DNA of 64,000 nt from Pseudomonas sp. JAI120 (lineage in GTDB: Bacteria; Pseudomonadota; Gammaproteobacteria; Pseudomonadales; Pseudomonadaceae): NCBI RefSeq assembly GCF_014207255.1, contig NZ_JACHCZ010000001.1, forward strand, positions 1,166,592 to 1,230,591, written 5' to 3'. Shown one piece after another: positions 10,086 through 19,454 of the stretch (position 1 is the stretch's first letter; each line of letters opens with the position of its first letter). The notes beneath the pieces were generated by a model. It saw only the letters and a program-made list of their open reading frames with translations, made no database searches and was not told where the DNA came from. Made by a program: the position numbers and the translations under genes.

Positions 10086-10555
10086 TCTTTACCTACCCGC
10101 TGCAGGGTGATGGGATCACCGGCAGCTATCAGAATTTTCTTGAGGATCCGTTCCAGGGTTTGCAGCTCGCCGGGCTCAAGTACGCCCGCCAGCTGGTTCA
10201 ACGCTTGGGCGCCTATGTGCGGCAGCATGTCTGCCAGGCGCTGGCCGTCGGCAGTCAGCACCAACTGCACCTGGCGACGGTCCAGTTCGGAACGCTGGCG
10301 GCTGAGCAATTTTTTCTGCTCCAGCCGGTCGAGCATGCGGGTCATCGAACCGCTGTCCAGGGACAGGTTGCGGCACAGCTCCGCCGGGGTATCGACGCCG
10401 AACTGGGCCATGATGATCAACACCTTGAACTGCGCGGCAGTGATGCCGTGGGGTTCCATGTGGGTGTCGATGATGCGGTCCTTTAGGATCGCCGCGCGGC
10501 CCAGCAACAGGCCAAGGTGGCAGTTGTGGAAGTTTTCGGGGGTGAAGTGAGGCAT
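10082..10555 (-). CDS. MarR-family repressor of the efflux operon
   Basis: A 157-residue winged-helix regulator. The helix-turn-helix spans about residues 55-80 (TPAELCRNLSLDSGSMTRML) and the wing includes the family motif RSELDRRQVQLVLT. It is the first gene of the efflux operon and overlaps the channel gene by four bases. The start ATG at 10553-10555 has AAGGTGAC upstream. Two palindromes directly upstream are the obvious autoregulatory operators. MarR proteins usually release DNA when they bind phenolic compounds; the inducer here is unknown. Confidence 0.92.
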   Translation of the reverse strand: MPHFTPENFHNCHLGLLLGRAAILKDRIIDTHMEPHGITAAQFKVLIIMAQFGVDTPAELCRNLSLDSGSMTRMLDRLEQKKLLSRQRSELDRRQVQLVLTADGQRLADMLPHIGAQALNQLAGVLEPGELQTLERILKKILIAAGDPITLQRVGKE

Positions 10556-10571
10556 CGGAAGTCACCTTATT

Positions 10572-10617
10572 ACTGCCTAGGCAGTGAATGTATGACGAGA
10601 TGTTACTGCCTAGGCAG
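10572..10617 (-). promoter_or_regulatory. Two MarR operator palindromes
   Basis: A perfect 14-bp palindrome ACTGCCTAGGCAGT lies at 10572-10585. A second copy matching 13 of 14 positions lies at 10605-10617. Their centres are 33 bp apart, about three helical turns. They begin 17 bp upstream of the marR start, so a bound repressor would cover the promoter or leader. Confidence 0.75.
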
Positions 10618-10652
10618 CGAAAGTCAAATGGAATAATTAGCTTGCTTGCTAA

Positions 10653-10741
10653 TGTGGGAGGGGGCTTGCCCCCGATAGCGTTGGGTCAGTCACTGATGTG
10701 TTGACTGAACGGCTGCTATCGGGGGCAAGCCCCCTCCCACA
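10653..10741. repeat. REP pair (REPIN)
   Basis: Two well-conserved REP palindromes in inverted orientation: TGTGGGAGGGGGCTTGCCCC at the left and its reverse complement at the right, with a spacer of about 40 bp. The element lies between the marR operators and the end of tamB. Confidence 0.88.
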
Positions 10742-10760
10742 TTTTGTACTGCGAAAGGAT

Positions 10761-13700
10761 CTAGAAATCGCGCTTGTAGAAGATGTCGAGGGAACTGGCC
10801 ACACCACTCGCCACTTCCAGGTACACCCTCTTGCTCAGCAGGTAGCGCAAGGCGATGGTGCTGGCCGGTTCGAACACCCCCACGCCGTAACGCAGGCTGA
10901 GTTTCTCGGTGATCTTGCCGCTGGCCACCACCGCCGTGGTGGTGCCGCTGCCCTGGGTGTCGAGGTCGAAGTCCTGGATGCCCAGCTTGTTGGCAAGATC
11001 CGAGGTGACCCCGGCGCTGCCCATCAGGCCCAGGCCAAGTGCGGCCTGGGCGAGCATGTTGTTGTCTTCGCCCGTGGTGCTCAGCGGGCGACCCAGCACC
11101 AGATAGGACAGCGCCTGCTCCTGGCTCATGGCCGGTTCCGAGAAGATCTGTGTGGTGGGCTGCTCGGCGCTGCCGCTCAGGCGGATGCCGGCCACCACAT
11201 CGTTGGTCTTACGAATCGCCTCAATATCCAGATAGGGCTGGTCGAGCGGCCCGGCGAACAGCAGGCGTGCACGGCGCACATCGAGCCGTTGCCCGTAGGC
11301 ACGATAGCGACCGTCGTTGAGCCACAACTCGCCACGGGTATCCATGTTGTCGCCGATGTGCACATGGCCCTGCACCTTGGCGGTCAGGCCAAAGCCCGAG
11401 AAGTTGAGCTGGTCTTCGCCCACCGCCACGTCGATATCCATGGCCATGGCCATCGGCGGCTTGCCCTCTTCGGTCTGGCTGCCGACGATCACGGTGTCAT
11501 CCGAGACCTTGACGGTGGAAGGCGGCAACTCACGCACGGTAATGTCGCCGCGTGGGATCCGCACCTTGCCGGCAATCGCCAGTTTGTCGTTCTTCAGGCT
11601 GATTTTCAGGTCCGGCGCCACTTCCAGCGTGGCGTAGGGTTCCACCGTGACCGGCAGTTGCGACCCTTGCAGGCTGAGGTCCACCGCCAGGGCCTGGTCC
11701 CAGTCGATCTGGCCCTTGAGGCTGCCCTGCCCGGCCTTGCCACTGCGCCATGCGCCGTTCAACTGCACGCGTTCACCGGCAATCAGCGCCTGCACGTTCA
11801 GGCCTTCAAGGCTGATGGGCAGCTCCGGCCCGGAGACTTCGCCGCCCACCAGGTTGAGGTTGCCGTTGACCTGTGGCGCCAGCAATCCTCCGGAGATCCG
11901 GCCGCTGCCGTTGAGCTTGCCGTTGAGTTTCTCGACCATGGGCACAAACGGCCGTGCCACGGCGAGATCGAGGCCGGTCAGGCTGAAATTGCCGCTGATC
12001 GGCTTGTTTTTCGGCAACGGGTTGATCTGCGCCTGCAACAGCAACTCGCCGAGCTTGCCGCCACGGAAGTTCAGCTGGGTGTCGATACGCTTGGGGTTGA
12101 GGGTGGTTTCCAGCTTGAGGGTGTCGTAGGGGAAATCCAGCCACTGGTCCTTGTCCTTCACGCGCAGGGTGCCGCCACTGGCATCCACCGAGACCACGCC
12201 TTTGGGGCCGCTGTCGGGCAAGTCCAGTTGGATGTCGGCGTTGAGCTTGCCCTGCCAGGCGAAGTCCTTGGGCAAAAACGCCGCCAGGCTGTCGATGGGG
12301 AATTGCTTGAGGTGGTAGCGCAACTTGGGTTCGGGCATCAGGCGCTGGTCTTCACCGCACAGGCTGGCGGCGCCGGAGACCCAGCAGTGGGCCGCGAAGG
12401 TCAGCTTGCCGTCGGCCATGCGCTCGATTTTTGCCGGCGCTTGCAGCCTCCAGTCCTGGCCACCCGCCTGCACATCGCCACTGGCCAGGCGGCCGCGCCA
12501 GTTGCCTTTGTCGAGGTTGCCATCCAGGGCCAGGGCCAGTTTGACCAAGGGGCCGGCCAGGTCGAGTTGGACCTTCTGGCTCCTGATGTCGCCCTGGGCG
12601 CTGGCGGTGAGCGTGCCGACCTGGGTGTCGCCGCTTTGAATGCCGCTGCCCTTGAGGTCGATTTTCGCGCGCTGGGCACTGTCCAGGTTCGCGTCCAGGC
12701 TCAGGCTTTGCAGGCGATTATCGGCGAACGCCAGTTGCTGGCCCTTAAGGTCGAGTTTGCCTTGGGGCGCCTTGAGGCTGCCGGCCACGTCGAGTCGGCC
12801 ATTCACCTGCCCACGCAGCTGCGGCCACAGCTGGGCCAGGCGCGCCAGCTTGATGTCGATCTGCCCTGCCAGGCGTTGCTGCAGGCTGCCGCTGCCGTTG
12901 ATGCGGTTGTCGCCCAGGCGCATATCCAGGTTGGCCAGGGTCCATTGCTCGCCCGCGCCTTCGGCCTTGGCCGCCAGCACTGCGGTTTGCCCGCGCAGGC
13001 GGCCCTTGAGGTCGAGATCGGCGTTGAGTGTGAGCTGTTCGTTTTTGAATTCACCTTGGCTGCGCAAGGGGCCAGCCAGCGTGCCAGGCAATTCCGCCAC
13101 CCAGAAAGCCGGGTTCAGCGCCGACAGGTCCAACGCTGTATCCCAGGCAATGCCATCGGCAAATTGCAGGTTCAGATGCCCTTCGGCCTTGCCTTGGCCG
13201 GCGGTCAGTTTCAGCTCCGGCAGGAAGATTTGCGTGAGGTCGCCACTGAACGGCGTGACCACATTGAATTTGCCGGCCGGGCCGTCGAGGTCGGCCTTGA
13301 GGTTGCCGAGGTAGTTGCCGTCTTTGTAGGAAACCTCACCGTTAAAGGTGCGCACTACCACCTGTGGCTCGTCGATCAGCGGATAGAGGCGATGCCAGGG
13401 AAAATCCAGCCAATCGATCTTGGCCTCGGCGCTGAAGCCTTGTTGCCAATCCAACTGCGCCGTGAGCTTGAGGCTTTTTTTGTCGCCGGCATTCAGGTCC
13501 AGGCCAGCGATCTGCGCGCCCTTGGCGTCGACCCTGCCTTGCAGCAGCAAGTCCACCGGGCCTTTGTCCGCCGGCAGCACAGCCTTGCCCAGCAGTTGGT
13601 AGCCACTGCCCAGGTCACCCTTGGCGGTGAGGTCCAGTTGATTGAGTTGCAGGGTGTCGGGCAGATCGGCGCTGGGTTTGAAGCCATCGGCGGTGATATG

Positions 13701-14435
13701 CACCTGGGCCGGGAGGTTGTCCGCCAGGGGTTGCAGCTCGCCCTTGAGTTTGGCCGGCAGGTAGCCGCTGCTGTCGGCGTCGAGCCTGAGGGTCTTGAGC
13801 AGGTCGCCCTCGACCTTGAGCGCGACCGTCCACGGCGCGCCGCCGGGGGCGTAGGGCAGGCTCAGGTTGCCGCTGGCGGTCAGCGGCCATTCGCCACTGG
13901 GTTGCAACAGGCCGTTCAGGTCCAACACCAGGCCGTCCCGTTGCAGGTGCGCCGCGTCAATCTGCATGCCGGCGGCGGTCCAGTGCGCGGCCAGTTGCAG
14001 GCCCTTGAGTTCTTCGCTGCCGTTAAACAGCAGGCTGCCGACACGAACGTCGCCCAACTGAATGGAAACGGGCAGCTTCAGGTCCGGCAATTGAATCGGC
14101 CCGCTGCTCTCTTCGGTGCTCGGCGCAACGTCCAGGCGGACTTGCTCCACGTCCAGGCGATTGATGCACAGGGTCATGCGCAACAGGCACGCCGGTGACC
14201 AGTCAAACGTCGGGGCATCGAGTTCAACGCGACTGCCGTCTTGCGCCCACACCAGATGATCGGCGCTCCACTGGCCGCCCAGACGGCCCTGGAAATTCTC
14301 CACGCTCAACCCCGGTACACGCCCCAGCGCCCAGCGACTGCCCGCCTGGGTACCGAGGACCGCCCACAGGGCCAGCAACAGCACGGCAAGGATGGCCAGC
14401 ACGGCCAGCCCCGCTATTTTCACACCACACATCAC
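10761..14435 (-). CDS. tamB: Translocation and assembly module protein TamB
   Basis: A 1224-residue AsmA-like envelope protein with an N-terminal inner-membrane anchor (about residues 6-27) and a very long periplasmic beta-rich region. The C-terminal TamB/DUF490 domain contains GELWLNDGRYRAYGQRLDVR and LSYLVLGRPL and ends in Phe, as usual for the family (E. coli TamB has 1259 residues). It bridges the inner membrane to TamA and is implicated in outer-membrane protein assembly and phospholipid transport. The start overlaps the tamA stop by four bases. Confidence 0.94.
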   Translation of the reverse strand: MMCGVKIAGLAVLAILAVLLLALWAVLGTQAGSRWALGRVPGLSVENFQGRLGGQWSADHLVWAQDGSRVELDAPTFDWSPACLLRMTLCINRLDVEQVRLDVAPSTEESSGPIQLPDLKLPVSIQLGDVRVGSLLFNGSEELKGLQLAAHWTAAGMQIDAAHLQRDGLVLDLNGLLQPSGEWPLTASGNLSLPYAPGGAPWTVALKVEGDLLKTLRLDADSSGYLPAKLKGELQPLADNLPAQVHITADGFKPSADLPDTLQLNQLDLTAKGDLGSGYQLLGKAVLPADKGPVDLLLQGRVDAKGAQIAGLDLNAGDKKSLKLTAQLDWQQGFSAEAKIDWLDFPWHRLYPLIDEPQVVVRTFNGEVSYKDGNYLGNLKADLDGPAGKFNVVTPFSGDLTQIFLPELKLTAGQGKAEGHLNLQFADGIAWDTALDLSALNPAFWVAELPGTLAGPLRSQGEFKNEQLTLNADLDLKGRLRGQTAVLAAKAEGAGEQWTLANLDMRLGDNRINGSGSLQQRLAGQIDIKLARLAQLWPQLRGQVNGRLDVAGSLKAPQGKLDLKGQQLAFADNRLQSLSLDANLDSAQRAKIDLKGSGIQSGDTQVGTLTASAQGDIRSQKVQLDLAGPLVKLALALDGNLDKGNWRGRLASGDVQAGGQDWRLQAPAKIERMADGKLTFAAHCWVSGAASLCGEDQRLMPEPKLRYHLKQFPIDSLAAFLPKDFAWQGKLNADIQLDLPDSGPKGVVSVDASGGTLRVKDKDQWLDFPYDTLKLETTLNPKRIDTQLNFRGGKLGELLLQAQINPLPKNKPISGNFSLTGLDLAVARPFVPMVEKLNGKLNGSGRISGGLLAPQVNGNLNLVGGEVSGPELPISLEGLNVQALIAGERVQLNGAWRSGKAGQGSLKGQIDWDQALAVDLSLQGSQLPVTVEPYATLEVAPDLKISLKNDKLAIAGKVRIPRGDITVRELPPSTVKVSDDTVIVGSQTEEGKPPMAMAMDIDVAVGEDQLNFSGFGLTAKVQGHVHIGDNMDTRGELWLNDGRYRAYGQRLDVRRARLLFAGPLDQPYLDIEAIRKTNDVVAGIRLSGSAEQPTTQIFSEPAMSQEQALSYLVLGRPLSTTGEDNNMLAQAALGLGLMGSAGVTSDLANKLGIQDFDLDTQGSGTTTAVVASGKITEKLSLRYGVGVFEPASTIALRYLLSKRVYLEVASGVASSLDIFYKRDF

Positions 14436-16159
14436 AGCTCAGGCCCCATGGAAAAGTGCAATCGAACGCCGCCCGGGTCTTCCAGGGCATGGGCCAGGTC
14501 CAAGCGGATCGGGCCGACCGGCGAGACCCAGCGAATGCCGACGCCGACGCCGGTTTTCAGGCTGGGCAAGTCCAGGGAGTTGAACGAGTTGCCCTGGTCG
14601 ATAAACGTCGCTATCCGCCATTTTTCGGCGATGGAATATTGATACTCGGCGCTCAGGGCCACCATGTAGCGGCCGCCGATACGGTCGCCCCGGTCGTTCT
14701 CGGGTGACAGGGTCTGGTACTCGTAACCGCGCACGCTCTGGTCGCCACCGGCGAAGAAGCGCAATGACGGCGGCACCGACTTGTAGCCGTTTGTCGCACT
14801 GCCGCCGACCTGCGCCCGTGCCAGGAAACGGTGGTTGTCCCACAGGGTGGTCAGGCCCTTGACCATGGCCGTGCCGTAAAGCAGGTTGGTGTCGGACCCC
14901 AACCCCTCCTTGGCCACCTTGCTGTCGAATTGCAGGCGGTAGCCGTTGTGGGGGTCGATGCGGTTATCGCTGCGCAGGTAGGAATAACTGATCCCCGGCA
15001 TCACCAGGTTACTCAGGCCCGAGTCATTGCCCAGGCGATATTCTTCGCGCTGGTATTTGAGCGAGATCACCCGCGTCCAGCCACTGGGCAACTTGCTGTG
15101 CCATTCGGGCCCGAGGGTGAGCAATTTACTCAAGGTGTCGGTGTTGGCGATTTCTTCATTCTGGTAACCGCCGGCAAAACGCAGCTTATCGGTGAGCGGC
15201 GGGTCGAGCGGGATGTCGTACCACAGCCCAACGTTCTGCCGTGGCGCCGACAACTCGGCTTCCCAGCCATAGCTGTGGCCCTGGGGATTGACCCAGTGGC
15301 GCGTCCAGTTGGCCTTGCCGCGCGGGCCGACGTCGGTGGAGAAACCCAGGCCCAGGCCCATGGTGCGGGGCTTGCGGGTCTCCAGGTTGACGGCCACCGG
15401 AATCACATCATTGGCCGAAGCCGCGGGGGCCGCGTCGACGCGCACGCCTTCGAAAAAGCCGCTGGCTTGCAGGTTCTGGTTAAGTTCGGCGATCAGTTCG
15501 GAATCGTAGGGGGCGCCACTTTTAAACGGCACCATGCGTTGCAGCAGCTCTTCATCAAAGGGCGTATCGCCGGCAAAGCTGACCTTGCCCAAGGTGTAGC
15601 GGGGGCCGCTGTCATAGATGAGTTCGATATCGGCGACGCCGGCCTTGGGGTCTACCGAGAGTTTCTGACTGGTGAAGCGCCCGCTGAAAAAGCCGTAGCG
15701 CGAGGACTGGTTCTGGATAAGACGCTTGGCGTCTTCGTAGTGGCCGTGATTGAGCACGGCGCCGGACTTGAGGTCATCGCTGGCGGGCACGCGAAAGGCC
15801 TTGAGGTTCGCGGCAGGGCCGTCGACCCGAATGGTCACGTTGCGCAAATGCACCGGTTCGCCGGGGTCGATGGTGAGGATCAGGCGCGGGTTCTCGCCGC
15901 CCTTCACATCGCTTTCGATCCGGGGCTGATAGAAACCGAGTGCCTGGGCGGCTTTGCGCGCCTGCTCTTCGGCACCACGGCTGAACCGCAGCAAGGCCTC
16001 TTCATCACGCTCGCCCACGCCACCGATATAGCCTTCGATGTTGGCTTTCAACGCGTCGTTTGAAGGCTTGATCCGCACGTCCAATTCGCTTTGCGCGAAT
16101 GCGCCGCAGCTTGTGAACAGCAGAACCAAGCCGCTGGTAAATCTTCCTGGAAACTTCAT
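14432..16159 (-). CDS. tamA: Outer-membrane protein TamA (Omp85 family)
   Basis: A 575-residue Omp85 protein, almost the length of E. coli TamA (577). A signal peptide of about 22 residues ends in AFA. Three POTRA domains follow (about residues 25-260), then a C-terminal 16-strand barrel with the Omp85 motif GGDQSVRGYEYQ. The final segment RLHFSMGPEL ends the barrel. It forms a complex with TamB, encoded directly downstream with a four-base overlap. An acetyltransferase gene lies upstream on the same strand, with 64 bases between. Confidence 0.94.
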   Translation of the reverse strand: MKFPGRFTSGLVLLFTSCGAFAQSELDVRIKPSNDALKANIEGYIGGVGERDEEALLRFSRGAEEQARKAAQALGFYQPRIESDVKGGENPRLILTIDPGEPVHLRNVTIRVDGPAANLKAFRVPASDDLKSGAVLNHGHYEDAKRLIQNQSSRYGFFSGRFTSQKLSVDPKAGVADIELIYDSGPRYTLGKVSFAGDTPFDEELLQRMVPFKSGAPYDSELIAELNQNLQASGFFEGVRVDAAPAASANDVIPVAVNLETRKPRTMGLGLGFSTDVGPRGKANWTRHWVNPQGHSYGWEAELSAPRQNVGLWYDIPLDPPLTDKLRFAGGYQNEEIANTDTLSKLLTLGPEWHSKLPSGWTRVISLKYQREEYRLGNDSGLSNLVMPGISYSYLRSDNRIDPHNGYRLQFDSKVAKEGLGSDTNLLYGTAMVKGLTTLWDNHRFLARAQVGGSATNGYKSVPPSLRFFAGGDQSVRGYEYQTLSPENDRGDRIGGRYMVALSAEYQYSIAEKWRIATFIDQGNSFNSLDLPSLKTGVGVGIRWVSPVGPIRLDLAHALEDPGGVRLHFSMGPEL

Positions 16160-16223
16160 AGGCGCGGATGCTACACGAGCTGGGGAGAAACTTAGAACTC
16201 AGACGATTCTGAAAAATTCTGCG

Positions 16224-16868
16224 CTAAGCCGTTGCAGCATGTAACACCTGCGGATTGGGGTGGAAAAATACGTGTTCCAGGATCGGTCCTACCGCCACTT
16301 CGCCGATCTCTTCATAGCCCTGGCGCTTGTAGAACTCCAGATAGCGCGAATTCCCCGTATCCAGTACCACACCGGATGAGTGCGGGTCTTCCGCGCACCA
16401 GTTGTGCACCGCTCCCAGCAGCTGTTCACCGTAGTGCTTGCCCTGGAATTGCGGGTGAATGCCCATCAGCGGCAACACATGCACCGACTCGTTGGGCAAG
16501 CAGGCCATCACCGCATAGTGGTAGTCCAGGTAGCGCCGGGTACCGCGCACGCCGGTGCTCAACCACATGCGCAATTGCCAGGCCCAGCTTTCGGTAATCC
16601 CCAGGCGCCGCTGCGGGGGCGCGATCAGCGCGATGCCGATCAGGCGGTCGTTGATGAACAGCCCAATCGCCGGAAGTTTCTGGAAGAAATGCTGCTTGAC
16701 CAGTTCGCGCACCGTGGCGCGTACCCGTTGTTCATAGCCTGCGCGTTCAGCTTCAAAGATGTAGGCAAACGTCGGCTCATGCCGATAGGCCTGGTACAGC
16801 AGGGAGCGGGCTTCGCGGGAATAGCCGCTGTTGAGCAGGCGAACTTCGCCAATGGCAGTGTCAGTCAT
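16224..16868 (-). CDS. GNAT-family N-acetyltransferase
   Basis: A 214-residue protein with a GNAT fold; the acetyl-CoA-binding region is the segment [18 protein letters not shown] (the Q/R-x-x-G-x-G/A-like loop is relaxed), followed by [19 protein letters not shown]. The ATG at 16866-16868 was chosen because AGGGAGA lies eight bases upstream; an earlier in-frame start lacks this. The substrate is unknown. It lies upstream of tamA on the same strand and is divergent from xthA. Confidence 0.8.
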   Translation of the reverse strand: MTDTAIGEVRLLNSGYSREARSLLYQAYRHEPTFAYIFEAERAGYEQRVRATVRELVKQHFFQKLPAIGLFINDRLIGIALIAPPQRRLGITESWAWQLRMWLSTGVRGTRRYLDYHYAVMACLPNESVHVLPLMGIHPQFQGKHYGEQLLGAVHNWCAEDPHSSGVVLDTGNSRYLEFYKRQGYEEIGEVAVGPILEHVFFHPNPQVLHAATA

Positions 16869-17036
16869 ACAGTCAATCTCCCTGGGCGCCACTCAATAGA
16901 TGGCGTTCTTATGGGTACGAACCTACGCAGCACCAGTCGTTCCCAGACATTAGCAGTGCATCTGTCCTACCGCCACGCTGGCCCCCGTCCGACTTGTCCG
17001 CTAGCATCGCCCTTTTGCCAGACTGGACCGCCGACC

Positions 17037-17849
17037 ATGAAAATCGTCTCCTTCAATATCAACGGGCTGCGCGCCCGCCCTCATCAGCTGGCGGCACTGA
17101 TTGAAAAACACCAACCCGACGTCATCGGCCTGCAGGAAACCAAGGTCCACGACGACCAGTTCCCCCTGGCCGAAGTGCAGGCCTTGGGCTATCACGTGTA
17201 CTACCACGGGCAAAAAGGCCACTACGGCGTGGCACTGCTCTCGCGCAAAGAAGCATTGAGTGTGCACAAGGGCTTTGCCAGCGATGAAGAAGACGCCCAG
17301 CGCCGCTTTATCTGGGGCACCTTCGCCGATGAAAACGGCCAACCGATCACCATCATGAACGGCTATTTCCCACAAGGTGAAAGCCGCGACCATCCGACCA
17401 AGTTTCCGGCCAAGCGCCGCTTCTACGCAGACTTGCAACACCTGCTGGAAAGCCAGTTCAGCAACGACCAGGCCCTGGTGGTGATGGGCGACGTAAATAT
17501 TTCCCCGGAAGACTGCGACATCGGCATCGGCGCCGACAACGCCAAGCGCTGGCTGAAAACCGGCAAGTGCAGCTTCCTGCCCGAAGAGCGCGAATGGATG
17601 GCGCGCCTGAAGAATTGGGGCCTGGTGGACAGTTTCCGGCACCTCAACCCCGAGGTGGCCGACCGTTTCAGCTGGTTCGACTACCGCAGCCGTGGGTTCG
17701 AGGATGAGCCCAAGCGTGGGCTGCGCATTGACGTGATCATGGCGTCAACCGGCCTGGTGCCGCGGGTCAAGGATGCGGGCGTGGATTATGACCTGCGGGG
17801 TTTGGAGAAACCGTCGGACCATGCACCGATCTGGCTTGAACTCAGCTGA
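17037..17849 (+). CDS. xthA: Exodeoxyribonuclease III
   Basis: A 270-residue Mg2+-dependent AP endonuclease and 3'-5' exonuclease of base-excision repair. Catalytic motifs of the endonuclease/exonuclease/phosphatase fold are intact: LQETK (Glu34), [23 protein letters not shown] and SDHAP. The length equals the usual 268-270. The ATG at 17037 begins the conserved [15 protein letters not shown]. The open frame runs far upstream, but that part is opposite the acetyltransferase gene and is not coding. Confidence 0.96.
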   Translation: MKIVSFNINGLRARPHQLAALIEKHQPDVIGLQETKVHDDQFPLAEVQALGYHVYYHGQKGHYGVALLSRKEALSVHKGFASDEEDAQRRFIWGTFADENGQPITIMNGYFPQGESRDHPTKFPAKRRFYADLQHLLESQFSNDQALVVMGDVNISPEDCDIGIGADNAKRWLKTGKCSFLPEEREWMARLKNWGLVDSFRHLNPEVADRFSWFDYRSRGFEDEPKRGLRIDVIMASTGLVPRVKDAGVDYDLRGLEKPSDHAPIWLELS

Positions 17850-17874
17850 TCGCCCTGACTGTGCTCGGGCCAAA

Positions 17875-17899
17875 TGTGGGAGGGGGCTTGCCCCCGATC
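17875..17899. repeat. Single REP palindrome
   Basis: One copy beginning TGTGGGAGGGGGCTTGCCCC, 25 bases after the xthA stop. No inverted partner is seen before the next gene. Confidence 0.8.
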
Positions 17900-17998
17900 G
17901 CGGTGTATCAGTAACAGATAAGCTGACTGTCAGTCACATTACTGAAATCCAACTGACTTAATCTCGCAGCACTCCCTTTGGCTTGAGAAGGTGCCGGC

Positions 17999-19333
17999 AT
18001 GATGCTGCGCGTTCTGTTCCTGTTGTGTTGCGCGTTTTCCTTCTCCGTTGTGGCTGCCCCCCTACCCGTTACCGACCAAGGCCCGGCTTTGCGCATTCAG
18101 GGTTCCAACACCATTGGCGCGGCGTTGGGGCCGGCGCTGGTCAAGGGCTTGATGGAGCATCAGGGCCTGCAGGCGGTGCACAGCGAAGCGGCCGAGGGCG
18201 CCAATGAACAGCGCGTGGTCGGCAAGACGCGCCAGGGCAAGACAGTGACCGTCGAGGTGGCGGCCCATGGCTCCAGCACCGGGTTTGCCGCGCTGAAAAA
18301 AGCCAGCGCCGACCTGGCTGCGTCTTCCCGTCCGATCAAGGACAGCGAACTGGTGGACCTCGACCCCCTGGGCGATCTTAAAAGCCCCGAGGCCGAACAG
18401 GTGATCGCCATCGACGGCCTGGCCATTATCCTCAACCCGCACAACCCACTGAATACGTTGAACACCGAGCAACTGGCGCAGATCTTCAACGGCGAGATCG
18501 ACACCTGGGAAGCGCTGGGCGGTATCGGCGGTGCCATTCATTTGTACGCGCGGGATGACCAATCCGGCACCTATGACACCTTCAAGGAACTGGTGTTGCG
18601 CCTGCGCGGCAAGCCCCTGGCAGCGTCCGCCAAGCGCTTCGAGTCCAGCGAAGCGTTGTCCGATGCGGTGAGCCGGGATCCCCAGGGCATCGGCTTTATC
18701 GGCTTGCCTTACGTGCGCCAGGCCAAGGCGGTGGCGATTGTCGATGGCGACTCGCAACCGATGCTGCCATTGAACAGCCTGATTGCCACCGAGGATTACC
18801 CGCTGTCACGCCGGCTGTTCTTCTACCTGCCGCCGTCCTCCAGCAACCCGTGGGCCAAGGCCCTGGTGGACTTTGCCCAGAGCAGCAAAGGCCAGGCGAT
18901 TGTGGCGGCCAACGGGTTTATCGCCCAGCAGGTGCAGGCGATGACGGTGCAACCCCGTCCCTCGATGCCTGACGACTACCAAGCGATTGCCCGTGACGCC
19001 CAGCGTTTGACCGTGAATTTTCGCTTCGAGGAAGGCAGCGCCAGCCTGGACAACAAGGCGCGCCAGGATGTGCAGCGCGTCGTGGCCTATATAAAGAGCC
19101 ACGCCAAACTCGACAAGCAGGTAACGCTGGTGGGATTCGGCGACGCCAAGAATGACCCGCAACGGGCGGCGCTGCTGTCGAAGCTACGGGCGATGGCGGT
19201 ACGCCGGGAGCTGGTCAAGAACGGCGTGGTATTGCGCGATATTCGCGGCTTCGGCGCACAGATGCCGGTGGCGGCGAACACGGCGGATGAGGGGCGGATC
19301 AAGAATCGGCGGGTGGAGGTTTGGGTGTACTGA
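17999..19333 (+). CDS. PstS-like substrate-binding domain fused to OmpA-like domain
   Basis: A 444-residue secreted protein with a signal peptide of about 20 residues (cleavage after VVAA). Residues 30-300 resemble a phosphate-type periplasmic binding protein: LRIQGSNTIG at the start, then ARDDQSGTYDTFKELVL and QGIGFIGLPYV. The last 110 residues form an OmpA/MotB-type peptidoglycan-binding domain with VNFRFEEGSASLD and the terminal NRRVEVWVY. The architecture suggests a ligand-binding periplasmic protein tethered to the cell wall. No transporter permease or ATPase gene is nearby, so a sensing or sequestering role is as likely as transport. Two ATG codons stand in tandem at the start; GAGAAGG lies seven bases upstream. 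Confidence 0.85.
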   Translation: MMLRVLFLLCCAFSFSVVAAPLPVTDQGPALRIQGSNTIGAALGPALVKGLMEHQGLQAVHSEAAEGANEQRVVGKTRQGKTVTVEVAAHGSSTGFAALKKASADLAASSRPIKDSELVDLDPLGDLKSPEAEQVIAIDGLAIILNPHNPLNTLNTEQLAQIFNGEIDTWEALGGIGGAIHLYARDDQSGTYDTFKELVLRLRGKPLAASAKRFESSEALSDAVSRDPQGIGFIGLPYVRQAKAVAIVDGDSQPMLPLNSLIATEDYPLSRRLFFYLPPSSSNPWAKALVDFAQSSKGQAIVAANGFIAQQVQAMTVQPRPSMPDDYQAIARDAQRLTVNFRFEEGSASLDNKARQDVQRVVAYIKSHAKLDKQVTLVGFGDAKNDPQRAALLSKLRAMAVRRELVKNGVVLRDIRGFGAQMPVAANTADEGRIKNRRVEVWVY

Positions 19334-19365
19334 GGGCTTAGCCTTGCGGTGTTCGGAATGGCCTC

Positions 19366-19439
19366 ATCGGGGGGCAAGCCCCCTCCCACACTTTGAATGT
19401 ATTCCCAAATCAAAATGTGGGAGGGAGCTTGCCCCCGAT
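19366..19439. repeat. REP pair in outward/inverted arrangement
   Basis: A reverse-complement REP (ATCGGGGGGCAAGCCCCC and following) and a forward REP (TGTGGGAGGGAGCTTGCCCC) lie about 25 bp apart, between the convergent ends of the OmpA-fusion gene and the acyl-CoA dehydrogenase gene. Confidence 0.85.
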
Positions 19440-19454
19440 GCGGGCGACGCGGTG

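Noticed and set aside
10698..14198. Very long open frame on the plus strand opposite tamB (over 1100 codons)
   Set aside because: It mirrors tamB in a GC-rich gene; the composition is arbitrary (Gln/His/Arg-rich) with no domain or ribosome site, whereas tamB has clear family motifs.
16380..17036. Upstream extension of the xthA frame
   Set aside because: It is opposite the acetyltransferase gene; conserved exonuclease III sequence begins at 17037 and the length from there is normal.
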